Of a stretch of DNA of 64,000 nucleotides, positions 1 through 6,898 are shown one piece after another. The stretch is from JAAYDS01 sp012729155 (GTDB lineage Bacteria > Chloroflexota > Anaerolineae > UBA1429). Within the stretch, counting starts at the first letter, position 1. Each line of letters starts with the position of its first letter. The stretch is taken from assembly GCA_036774405.1 (NCBI GenBank), contig DAIPBO010000001.1, positions 1 through 64,000 of the forward strand, in the 5' to 3' direction. The translations under genes and the position numbers were made by a program. A model generated the notes under the pieces. That model saw only the letters and a list, made by a program, of their open reading frames with translations, had not been told where the DNA came from and ran no database searches.

Positions 1-54
1 GCGGCTGGTATTCAGCTAGCGGCTGGTATTCAGCTAGCGGCTGGTACTCGGCTT
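1..54. repeat. 18-bp tandem repeat, three copies, cut by the window edge
   Basis: Two identical 18-bp units (1-18, 19-36) and a third that differs at a few positions (37-54). Each unit holds GCGGCTGGTATTCAGCTA or a variant, so the array probably continues left of the window. The unit is a multiple of three. Read in frame 1 it gives a hexapeptide repeat AAGIQL that stops at 61-63; frame 3 gives GWYSAS repeats that stop near 87. It could be the tail of a repeat protein or an intergenic minisatellite; the window does not decide. Positions 88-219 hold no gene that I can support. Confidence 0.8.
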
Positions 55-219
55 GTGGGTTGACAGCGGCGCTGTGTTCGGGTTAGCATAACGGCAGTAG
101 TGCCATGGTGGCTCAGTCGTTCAGGGCGTTGAAGAGCCTCTGGGGCGCTGCTGAAGGAGGTTTGCCGAGGAGATGGTCCTATACGATCAACCCTAGTTCG
201 AACCGAGAGGTAAAGCACC

Positions 220-1656
220 ATGGAGACCAACGGTCTTTCGAGACGCAACTTCCTCATCGCAAGCGCCGCCACCGGCCTCGCCGCTGCCCTGGCAGCGTGC
301 GCACCCAAGGCCACCCCCGCGCCAGCCGCCGAGGCACCCGCCGAAAAGCCTGCGGAGCAGCCAACGGCCAAACCCGCCGAGCAACCTGCTGCTCCCACAG
401 CCACGCCGCTGCCGGCCGTCAAAGAGGCTTATACGGTGCGCTTTATGTGCCGCGCTGGTGCCAAGTATTTGCCGGGCTATGAGAAGATCATCGCTGAGGA
501 CTTTATCCCCAACAACCCGGGCATCAAGGTTCAGATCGAGCCGGCGCCCGATGGCTGGGTCGAGAAACTGCTGGCGCAGATGATCGCCGGCACCGCTGTA
601 GACCTGTTCCAGGCATGGGGCAATATCTTCTTCAACTGGGTCGAGCGCGACCTGCTGCTGGACTGCCAGCCGTATGTCGAGGCGACCATGACCGACGCCG
701 AGATCGCCGACTATAACGACTTTCAGTGGGAAGGTCTGATGATGCGCGGCCGGCGCGTGGGCATGCCCAAGTACATCAACATCATGACCATCCGCCTCAG
801 TAAAGACTGCTTTGAAGAGTACGGCGTGCCCTTACCGCCCGAGGATGGCGAGTGGGATCATGACGACTACAAAGAGATGGTCTGCGCGCTGACCGAAGGC
901 GCCCGTTCGGCGGGCAACAACGGTCAGTGGGGCGGGTGGCTGCCTGGCTGGTCGTGGGACCGGTTTTGGAACCACATTCACATGTTTGGCGGCAAGGTAG
1001 TCGACGAAAAGTACGGCAAAAAGTGCATGCTGGGCGAGCCCGAGGCGCAGGAAGCGCTCAAGTGGATGTACGACCTGCAGTGGGTAGACAACTGCCATGC
1101 GCAGCCCAGCCAGGTCGAGAACCAGTGGCCTGACGCCTCGATGGTGTCTGGCTTTATCGCCACCGCCGAGGACGGCACTTACCCCATCAACGTCGACGTC
1201 GAGTACGAAGGTAGCGTCGATAACTGGGATATCCGTCATGTGCCCAAGGGCCCGACGGGCATCCGCTCAGTGCTGGGCACCACCGACGCCTGGTCGATCA
1301 CCAAGCAGACTGGCAATGCCGATGCCTCTTGGGCGCTGCTCAAGTTCTTGTCTGGCCCCATCTACCAGGCCAAAGGGATCATCGGCCTTGAGGGGCGGCT
1401 GCCCGTCCTCAAATCGTTGCAGAGCAACTGGCTAACCACCGTGCGCGAGATCCGACCGTCTCTCAACGATGTGCGCCTCGAGACCGCTGTCGAGGCCCTC
1501 GAGTGGGGCTATCCTGAGGACACGCCCTGGTTCGACAAGCAGACCGAGGCGACCCAGCTCATCACGCCTGCGCTCGAAAAGGTGTTCACCGTGGGTGATG
1601 TGGGCCCCGAGTACTTTATTGAGGTCTGCAAAGAGGTCGACGCCACGCAGATCTGA
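220..1656 (+). CDS. Tat-exported ABC sugar-binding lipoprotein (family 1 solute-binding protein)
   Basis: Probable extracellular substrate-binding protein of a carbohydrate ABC importer, anchored to the membrane by lipid. The N-terminus has a twin-arginine motif (SRRNFL, residues 7-12), a hydrophobic stretch and a lipobox ending in Cys27. A Pro/Ala/Glu-rich linker follows to about residue 68, then a family-1 solute-binding fold with many aromatic residues. The length of 478 aa suits the family. The ATG at 220 follows GAGAGG and is the only start that keeps the Tat signal. No permease or ATPase lies beside it: the next genes are SDR enzymes behind a terminator, so it either works with permeases to the left of the window or shares them with another system. 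The sugar is unknown. Confidence 0.88.
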   Translation: METNGLSRRNFLIASAATGLAAALAACAPKATPAPAAEAPAEKPAEQPTAKPAEQPAAPTATPLPAVKEAYTVRFMCRAGAKYLPGYEKIIAEDFIPNNPGIKVQIEPAPDGWVEKLLAQMIAGTAVDLFQAWGNIFFNWVERDLLLDCQPYVEATMTDAEIADYNDFQWEGLMMRGRRVGMPKYINIMTIRLSKDCFEEYGVPLPPEDGEWDHDDYKEMVCALTEGARSAGNNGQWGGWLPGWSWDRFWNHIHMFGGKVVDEKYGKKCMLGEPEAQEALKWMYDLQWVDNCHAQPSQVENQWPDASMVSGFIATAEDGTYPINVDVEYEGSVDNWDIRHVPKGPTGIRSVLGTTDAWSITKQTGNADASWALLKFLSGPIYQAKGIIGLEGRLPVLKSLQSNWLTTVREIRPSLNDVRLETAVEALEWGYPEDTPWFDKQTEATQLITPALEKVFTVGDVGPEYFIEVCKEVDATQI

Positions 1657-1693
1657 CCCTGCGCTCAAGTGGGCGCTGACGCAATCGCGGGGG

Positions 1694-1730
1694 CAGGGGC
1701 ACGGGCCTGGGCCGTGCCCCTGTTGTGTTT
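1694..1730 (+). terminator. Rho-independent terminator after the sugar-binding protein
   Basis: An 11-bp perfect stem (1694-1704 with 1712-1722), a 7-nt loop and a T-rich tail (TTGTGTTT) lie 37 bp after the stop codon. This ends the binding-protein transcript before the SDR genes. Confidence 0.8.
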
Positions 1731-1823
1731 GCTGGCTTTGATGTATGATGTGAGTGGTTAGCTGGCGGACGGAGCTTGTCGTGCTGACGGGCCGTTCGCA
1801 ACCCAACAGGATGGAGGTATGGC

Positions 1824-2732
1824 ATGGGCAAGGTTCTGATCACCGGTGGGAGCGGGCGTTTTGCCAAGTACATGGCCCAAGTGCTGCGCGACAAGTACGA
1901 AGTGGTGCTTTTCTCACGCACCCAACCCCCCAAAGACCGCGCCGACCTGCCCTGGGTCGAGGGCGATCTCAATAGCTACGATGACTGCGTCAAGGCCGTG
2001 CAGGGCGTCGAGGTGATTCATCACCTGGGCGCTGTGCCCTGGCCCAGCGACCATGAGGCCACCCGCGAGCGGATCGCTGCCGCTGGTCGCGCTGTGCCGC
2101 CTTGGGATCAGACCATGAAGACCAACATCATGGGCACCTACTATCTGATGAAGGCCGCCGTCGATGCGGGCGTCAAAACGGTGGTGATGACCGGCTCTAA
2201 CTGCGCCTTTGGGCATTGCTGGCGCCGCTCAGATCGGCCCTATCCTATCCAGTACCTGCCGCTCGACGAAAAGCACCCTTCAGACTGCGAAGTGTCATAC
2301 GGCTGGAGCAAATGGGCGGGCGAGCAGATGCTGGCCCAGTTCAGCCGGGCCTTTGGCATTCGTACCTATGTGACGCGCCCGGCCCACATCAGTGATGCCG
2401 AGACGCGTAAGCGCATGGCTGAGAACGTCAAGCCCGCAACGCAGTGGAGCGGCGGCCTGTGGGGATGGGTGGCCTCGGAAGATCTGGCCGACCTACAACT
2501 CCTCATCCAAGAGGCGGCCGACGACCTGCCGGTGCATGATATCTTTGTGGGCAACAACCTGGATACCGAGGCTCTGGAGCCCACCATGGAGCTGATCGAG
2601 CGGTTCCGTCCCGATCTGCTGCCGGTGTCTCATGGCCTCAGTGGCCACGACGCACTCTTCTCGCCCAAGCACGCCTACGAGATGGTGGGCTGGGTACCGG
2701 CCATCACCTGGCGCGACTATTTGCCGAAATAG
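1824..2732 (+). CDS. NAD-dependent epimerase/dehydratase (extended SDR), copy 1
   Basis: Extended short-chain dehydrogenase/reductase with a Rossmann fold, 302 aa. The nucleotide-binding turn is TGGSGRFAKY near the N-terminus, and its third glycine position is alanine. The catalytic YxxxK is Tyr159-Gly-Trp-Ser-Lys163. The family works on nucleotide sugars, aldoses or related alcohols; the substrate cannot be read from the sequence. GGAGG at 1813-1817 sets the ATG at 1824. A paralogue follows 65 bp downstream with nearly the same sequence throughout, so the pair arose by tandem duplication. The genes may be co-transcribed, with a small oxidoreductase role linked to sugar use. Confidence 0.85.
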   Translation: MGKVLITGGSGRFAKYMAQVLRDKYEVVLFSRTQPPKDRADLPWVEGDLNSYDDCVKAVQGVEVIHHLGAVPWPSDHEATRERIAAAGRAVPPWDQTMKTNIMGTYYLMKAAVDAGVKTVVMTGSNCAFGHCWRRSDRPYPIQYLPLDEKHPSDCEVSYGWSKWAGEQMLAQFSRAFGIRTYVTRPAHISDAETRKRMAENVKPATQWSGGLWGWVASEDLADLQLLIQEAADDLPVHDIFVGNNLDTEALEPTMELIERFRPDLLPVSHGLSGHDALFSPKHAYEMVGWVPAITWRDYLPK

Positions 2733-2797
2733 GCCTAGCAACACGAGCGGGGCGTGGCGTCAGGCCTGCGCCCCGCCTGCACTACAGGGAGGACACT

Positions 2798-3712
2798 GTG
2801 GGAAAGGTTCTGGTCACAGGCGCCAGTGGGCGCTTTGCCAAATACATGGTGGCTGCACTGCGCGACCAGTACGAGGTGGTGCTGTTCTCGCGGTCGCCTA
2901 TTCCCGAGGACCGTGTCGATTTGCCCGCCATCATCGGCGACCTCAATAACTATGACGATTGCGTCAAAGCCGTTGAGGGCGTTGAGGTGATCCATCATCT
3001 GGGGGCCGTGCCCTGGGCCAGCGACGACGAAGCTGGTCGCCAGCGCCGCGCTGAGCGTGGCTTGCCCGTGCCACCCTTTGACGCCACCATGAAGACCAAC
3101 ATCATGGGTACCTATTACTTGATGAAGGCCGCTGTCGATGCAGGCGTCAAGACCGTGGTGATGACTGGCTCCAACTGTGCTTTTGGGCATTGCGGCTATG
3201 GCGCCACGGGCGAGTTCTACCCGGTGCACTATCTGCCTCTGGACGAAAAGCATCCCTCGGCCTGCGTCAACTCTTACTCATGGAGCAAGTTCGCTGGCGA
3301 GGACCTGCTGCACACCTTCACACGGGCCTTTGGCATCCGCACCTACATCACCCGACCGGCCCATATCTGCGACGAGGCCAAGCGCCGCGACATGGCCGCC
3401 ACCGTCAAACCCGCCACCGAATGGAGCGGCGGCCTGTGGGGTTGGGTGGCCTCGGAAGATCTGGCTGAGCTGCAGCTGCGCATCCAGCAGGCGGCCAACG
3501 ATCTGCCTCTGCACGATGTATTTGTGGGCAATAACGTTGACACCGAGGCGCTAGAGCCCACCATGGAGCTGATCGAGCGTTTTCGCCCCGAGCTCCTGCC
3601 TGTCACTCATGGGCTGCGCGGCTATGACGCGCTATTCTCTAACGCGCACGTCGAACAGATGCTTGGCTGGCTCCCCAATCGCAGTTGGCGCGAGTATCTA
3701 CCCACTCCCTAG
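2798..3712 (+). CDS. NAD-dependent epimerase/dehydratase (extended SDR), copy 2
   Basis: Tandem paralogue of the preceding gene, 304 aa, with the same blocks in the same order. These are TGASGRFAKY at the N-terminus, the MKTNIMGTYY helix, TGSNCAFGHC and the YxxxK Tyr160-Ser-Trp-Ser-Lys164. It starts at GTG 2798 behind a strong AGGGAGG; no ATG lies in frame nearby. Differences cluster in the middle region before the active-site tyrosine and at the C-terminus, which may mean a different substrate preference. The alternative is a gene-dosage duplication with the same function. A convergent terminator follows directly. Confidence 0.85.
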   Translation: MGKVLVTGASGRFAKYMVAALRDQYEVVLFSRSPIPEDRVDLPAIIGDLNNYDDCVKAVEGVEVIHHLGAVPWASDDEAGRQRRAERGLPVPPFDATMKTNIMGTYYLMKAAVDAGVKTVVMTGSNCAFGHCGYGATGEFYPVHYLPLDEKHPSACVNSYSWSKFAGEDLLHTFTRAFGIRTYITRPAHICDEAKRRDMAATVKPATEWSGGLWGWVASEDLAELQLRIQQAANDLPLHDVFVGNNVDTEALEPTMELIERFRPELLPVTHGLRGYDALFSNAHVEQMLGWLPNRSWREYLPTP

Positions 3713-3730
3713 CCACGTTGGTGTATGACA

Positions 3731-3758
3731 AGCGGCGCAAGGTCACCCTTGCGCCGCT
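3731..3758. terminator. Bidirectional hairpin between convergent genes
   Basis: A 12-bp perfect inverted repeat (3731-3742 with 3747-3758) around a 4-nt loop, set between the second SDR gene (+) and the creatininase gene (-). There is a short T-rich tail on the + side. Confidence 0.75.
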
Positions 3759-3776
3759 GTGGTTGCTTTGTGGTGC

Positions 3777-4523
3777 TCAGGTCGAGAGCTCAGCCAGCAT
3801 CTTGCGCAACAGGCCCGCCATGCGCTCTTTCTGCATCGCGATGATGCGCTGCCCTAGCTCTCTTGAGGCGTGCATGCGCGGGTCTTGCCCCCCCACGCCG
3901 ACAGGCCATGCCTGGGGATCGGATGGCAGCGCCGACATATCCACCAGCTCGGGTCTCAGCGCCATCACAAGCGACGTCTCGTTCATCGCAGCATGGTCGA
4001 CCTGAATACCCAGGCCTTCCTGGTCGACGTCGCTGCCCCAGCACGTGAGGGTCTGCAGGCCAAAATCGCGGAGCCACTCGGCGTGTCCAGCAGCAAAGGC
4101 TTTGGTCGATGGGCCGTGCCCATGGCCCACCACAATGCGAAAGCCAGCTCGCGCCAGTTGCGCCAGCGCCGCACGTAGCAGCGCATGAAAGAGATCATCC
4201 GGAGCCCAGTACGCGCTGCCGTCGAGTTGCTGAGTAGGGTACCGCTGGGCAGGCGCTGAGGTCAGGCACAGGTCCATGCCATATAGCTGGCCGGCAGGGG
4301 TGTCACGCTTGCGGTCGGGCCCCAAGAAGAGCATCGGCAGAACGATGCCGCCAACCGCTTGCGCCAGTTCTAAAAAGAACCCCTGTGACTGCAGCCCGTC
4401 AGATCCAAGCGGCAAGTGCTCGCCATGCCACTCCAAAGTGCCCAGCGGCAGATACGCAATGGGCGCGGCGGCCAGGCGCTCGCGAAACTGCTGCGGGCGC
4501 AGCTCGGCATAGAGCACACTCAT
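3777..4523 (-). CDS. Creatininase-family metal-dependent amidohydrolase
   Basis: Creatininase superfamily (PF02633), 248 aa. Members are Mn/Zn/Fe enzymes that open cyclic amides such as creatinine or FAPy-type flavin and riboflavin intermediates. The signature is EWHGEHLPLGSD near residue 31, which supplies Glu, His and Asp ligands. HGHGPS follows further on, and NETS is near the C-terminal half. The start is the ATG at 4523, preceded by GAGGAGG inside the CDF gene. The ATG overlaps the CDF stop codon as ATGA, so translation is probably coupled. It is last in clpC-radA-CDF-creatininase. The actual substrate is not clear. Confidence 0.82.
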   Translation of the reverse strand: MSVLYAELRPQQFRERLAAAPIAYLPLGTLEWHGEHLPLGSDGLQSQGFFLELAQAVGGIVLPMLFLGPDRKRDTPAGQLYGMDLCLTSAPAQRYPTQQLDGSAYWAPDDLFHALLRAALAQLARAGFRIVVGHGHGPSTKAFAAGHAEWLRDFGLQTLTCWGSDVDQEGLGIQVDHAAMNETSLVMALRPELVDMSALPSDPQAWPVGVGGQDPRMHASRELGQRIIAMQKERMAGLLRKMLAELST

Positions 4524-5500
4524 GCGATGACCTCCTCGTGCACATGGCTGTGGGCCGCCGGGCAGCCATGCTCGTGGTTGTGTTCTACCTGCTGCTCGGC
4601 ACAGTCGCCGCAACAGGGGCCCATCGAGCAATCCTGATCGCCATACTCAACCTCGATGGTGACATGGTCGAACCCATGGGCGGCCACCACATGTTTGGCG
4701 CGATGCTTGATCTCCAGCGCCTCGTGCAATGGCGTCTCGCCAGCCACCACCAGATGGCTCGAAAAGACGTGGTGATCGCCATCGAGCGACCAGGCGTGGG
4801 CATGGTGCACCTCGCACACACCTTCGAGGGCGCCCAAGGCCTCCTCGACGTTGCCGAGATCAACATTGGGCGGCACCCCCTGCAGAAACAGCCGCATGGT
4901 GTTGGCCAGGCCGGCAATGGCGCGATAGAGCACATAGAGTGCGATAACCACCGACAGCAGTGGGTCAAGCACTGGCAGGTCCCAGATCAGCAGCGCACCC
5001 GAAACCACCAGGACCGCAACCCAGCCCAGAACGTCCTCGAGCAGGTGCAAGGCGGCTGTGCGGGCGTTCAACGAATGCTGATTGCGCAGGCGCAGCACGG
5101 CCAAACCGTTGATGGCGATGCCCACCACCGCCAAGATCGCCATGCCCGGCGCGTCGGGCCGCGCTGGCGCCCACAGGGCAGGGATGGCGCGCCAAAGGAC
5201 GATGCCACCGCCGACGATGAGCACCAGTGTGTTGATCAGCGCCCCGAGAAGAGAAAAACGCCGATAGCCATACGAGAAGCGCGCATCCTGGCCTCGCTCT
5301 GAAATTCGCGCCAGGAACCAGGCCATCCCGAGGCTCAGGCTATCGCCCAGATCGTGTAGCGCGTCAGAGATCACGGCGAGGCTGCCCGTCCAGACGCCGC
5401 CGACGATTTCGAACAGCGCAAAGCCCAGGTTGAGCCAGAAAGCGACCTTGAGGTTGGCCACATCGCCATGGTTATGATGATCGTGATGATGCTGTGTCAT
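4520..5500 (-). CDS. Cation diffusion facilitator (Zn/Co/Cd efflux)
   Basis: CDF-family metal/H+ antiporter of the inner membrane, 326 aa. A His-rich N-terminus (HHHDHHNHG) is followed by six predicted membrane helices. The two HxxxD metal sites are visible: HDLGD in the second helix and HLLED in the fifth. The cytosolic C-terminal domain ends in a Cys/His-rich tail (CSMGPCCGDC, then HNHEHG), unusual in length and likely a metal buffer or sensor. It begins 7 bp after radA and overlaps creatininase by 4 bp. Zinc is the likeliest ion by family. Specificity for Cd, Co or Fe is not excluded. Confidence 0.92.
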   Translation of the reverse strand: MTQHHHDHHNHGDVANLKVAFWLNLGFALFEIVGGVWTGSLAVISDALHDLGDSLSLGMAWFLARISERGQDARFSYGYRRFSLLGALINTLVLIVGGGIVLWRAIPALWAPARPDAPGMAILAVVGIAINGLAVLRLRNQHSLNARTAALHLLEDVLGWVAVLVVSGALLIWDLPVLDPLLSVVIALYVLYRAIAGLANTMRLFLQGVPPNVDLGNVEEALGALEGVCEVHHAHAWSLDGDHHVFSSHLVVAGETPLHEALEIKHRAKHVVAAHGFDHVTIEVEYGDQDCSMGPCCGDCAEQQVEHNHEHGCPAAHSHVHEEVIA

Positions 5501-5507
5501 GGTGTTC

Positions 5508-6896
5508 CTACGACTCGTCTTGATCCCCCGCCAGTGCCAGGCTCACCGCATCAGCCAGCGAGCGGGCACCGAGTGGCTCGGTACCATCGCCCCGCAACAG
5601 GGCGCTCTGCGCGGCTCGTGGCACCAGCACGCGCCCAAAGCCAAGTTTGGCCGCCTCGCGCAGGCGGCGCTCGGGTTGGCCTACGCTGCGCAGCTCGCCG
5701 GCCAGGCCCACCTCGCCGAACATGGCCAAATCGGCCATCACCGGCCGGTTGTAGAATGAGGATGCGATAGCCACCGCCACCGCCAGGTCGACGGCTGGCT
5801 CGTTGATGCGGAGGCCACCGACTACATTGACGAACACATCCTGACTGCTCAGCCTCAGCCCCACACGCTTGGTCAGCACGGCGATCAACAGGACCATGCG
5901 GTTATAGTCGATGCCGTTGCAGGTGCGGTAAGGACGCTCGGGGTTGCCTTGCGAGACCAGCGCCTGCACCTCTACCAGGATTGGTCGCGTGCCCTCCATG
6001 GTCACTGCCACGGTCGAGCCGGTTGCCTGGCCGATACGCTCTTCGAGAAAGACCTGCGACGGGTTGGTTACCTCAACCAGGCCATTCTCTCGCATCTCGA
6101 ACACGCCCACCTCGTTGGTCGAGCCGTAGCGGTTCTTGACACTGCGTAACAGCCGAAAGCTGTGAAAGCGCTCTCCCTCGAGATACAACACGGCGTCGAC
6201 GATGTGCTCTAGCACGCGCGGGCCGGCAATGGCGCCTGTCTTGGTGACATGCCCCACCAGAAAGGTTGGCACGTCGAGCTCTTTGGCCTGCCGCAACAGT
6301 GCCGCCGCGCTTTCGCGCACCTGCGTCACGCTGCCAGCCGTCGACTTGACGCCATCGGCATACACTGCCTGTATCGAGTCGACGATGGTCATACGGGGGC
6401 GTGTCTGTTCTACGTGGCCCATAATCTGTTCGAGTCGTGTTTCAGCCAGCATCAGTAGGTTGGGGGTGCGTATGCCGAGGCGTTCGGCGCGCATCTTGAG
6501 CTGGTGCAGCGACTCTTCGCCCGAGGCATACAGCACGGGCCCATAGGCGCGCGCCACCTGATCTGCCAGTTGCAGCAACAGTGTGGACTTGCCTATGCCG
6601 GGATCGCCTCCGATGAGCACCACGCCACCGGGCACAATGCCGCCACCCAACACACGATTGAGTTCCTCCATCGGCACGGGGTAGCGTTGATCGCCAGAGA
6701 GGGCGATGTCGGTGACAGGCTGGGGACGCGAAGACAACACCGTCTCTGGCGCGCGGCCAGAGACGGTGGGGGGTGCATCCTGCACGATGGTCTCGACTAG
6801 CGTGTTCCACTCACCGCATTCTGGGCATTTGCCCATCCAGCGCGGCTGAACAGCGCCACAACTCTCGCAGACGAAACGACGCTGGCTCCTGGCCAT
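5508..6896 (-). CDS. radA: DNA repair protein RadA/Sms
   Basis: RecA-like helicase that helps branch migration and processing of recombination intermediates; cytoplasmic. Domains in order: C4 zinc finger (Cys10, 13, 24, 27), RecA-type ATPase with Walker A GGDPGIGKST at 96-105, the RadA signature KNRYG at 254-258, and a C-terminal Lon-protease-like domain. The length of 462 aa is normal for the family. It lies 2 bp after clpC and 7 bp before the CDF gene on the same strand. Adjacent clpC and radA are also found in Firmicutes, so this pairing is conserved. All key residues are present. Confidence 0.97.
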   Translation of the reverse strand: MARSQRRFVCESCGAVQPRWMGKCPECGEWNTLVETIVQDAPPTVSGRAPETVLSSRPQPVTDIALSGDQRYPVPMEELNRVLGGGIVPGGVVLIGGDPGIGKSTLLLQLADQVARAYGPVLYASGEESLHQLKMRAERLGIRTPNLLMLAETRLEQIMGHVEQTRPRMTIVDSIQAVYADGVKSTAGSVTQVRESAAALLRQAKELDVPTFLVGHVTKTGAIAGPRVLEHIVDAVLYLEGERFHSFRLLRSVKNRYGSTNEVGVFEMRENGLVEVTNPSQVFLEERIGQATGSTVAVTMEGTRPILVEVQALVSQGNPERPYRTCNGIDYNRMVLLIAVLTKRVGLRLSSQDVFVNVVGGLRINEPAVDLAVAVAIASSFYNRPVMADLAMFGEVGLAGELRSVGQPERRLREAAKLGFGRVLVPRAAQSALLRGDGTEPLGARSLADAVSLALAGDQDES

Positions 6897-6898
6897 GA

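Noticed and set aside
195..210. A GTTCGAACC-like stretch that resembles a tRNA T-loop
   Set aside because: No acceptor, D or anticodon stems can be drawn around it; it is part of the leader of the first gene.
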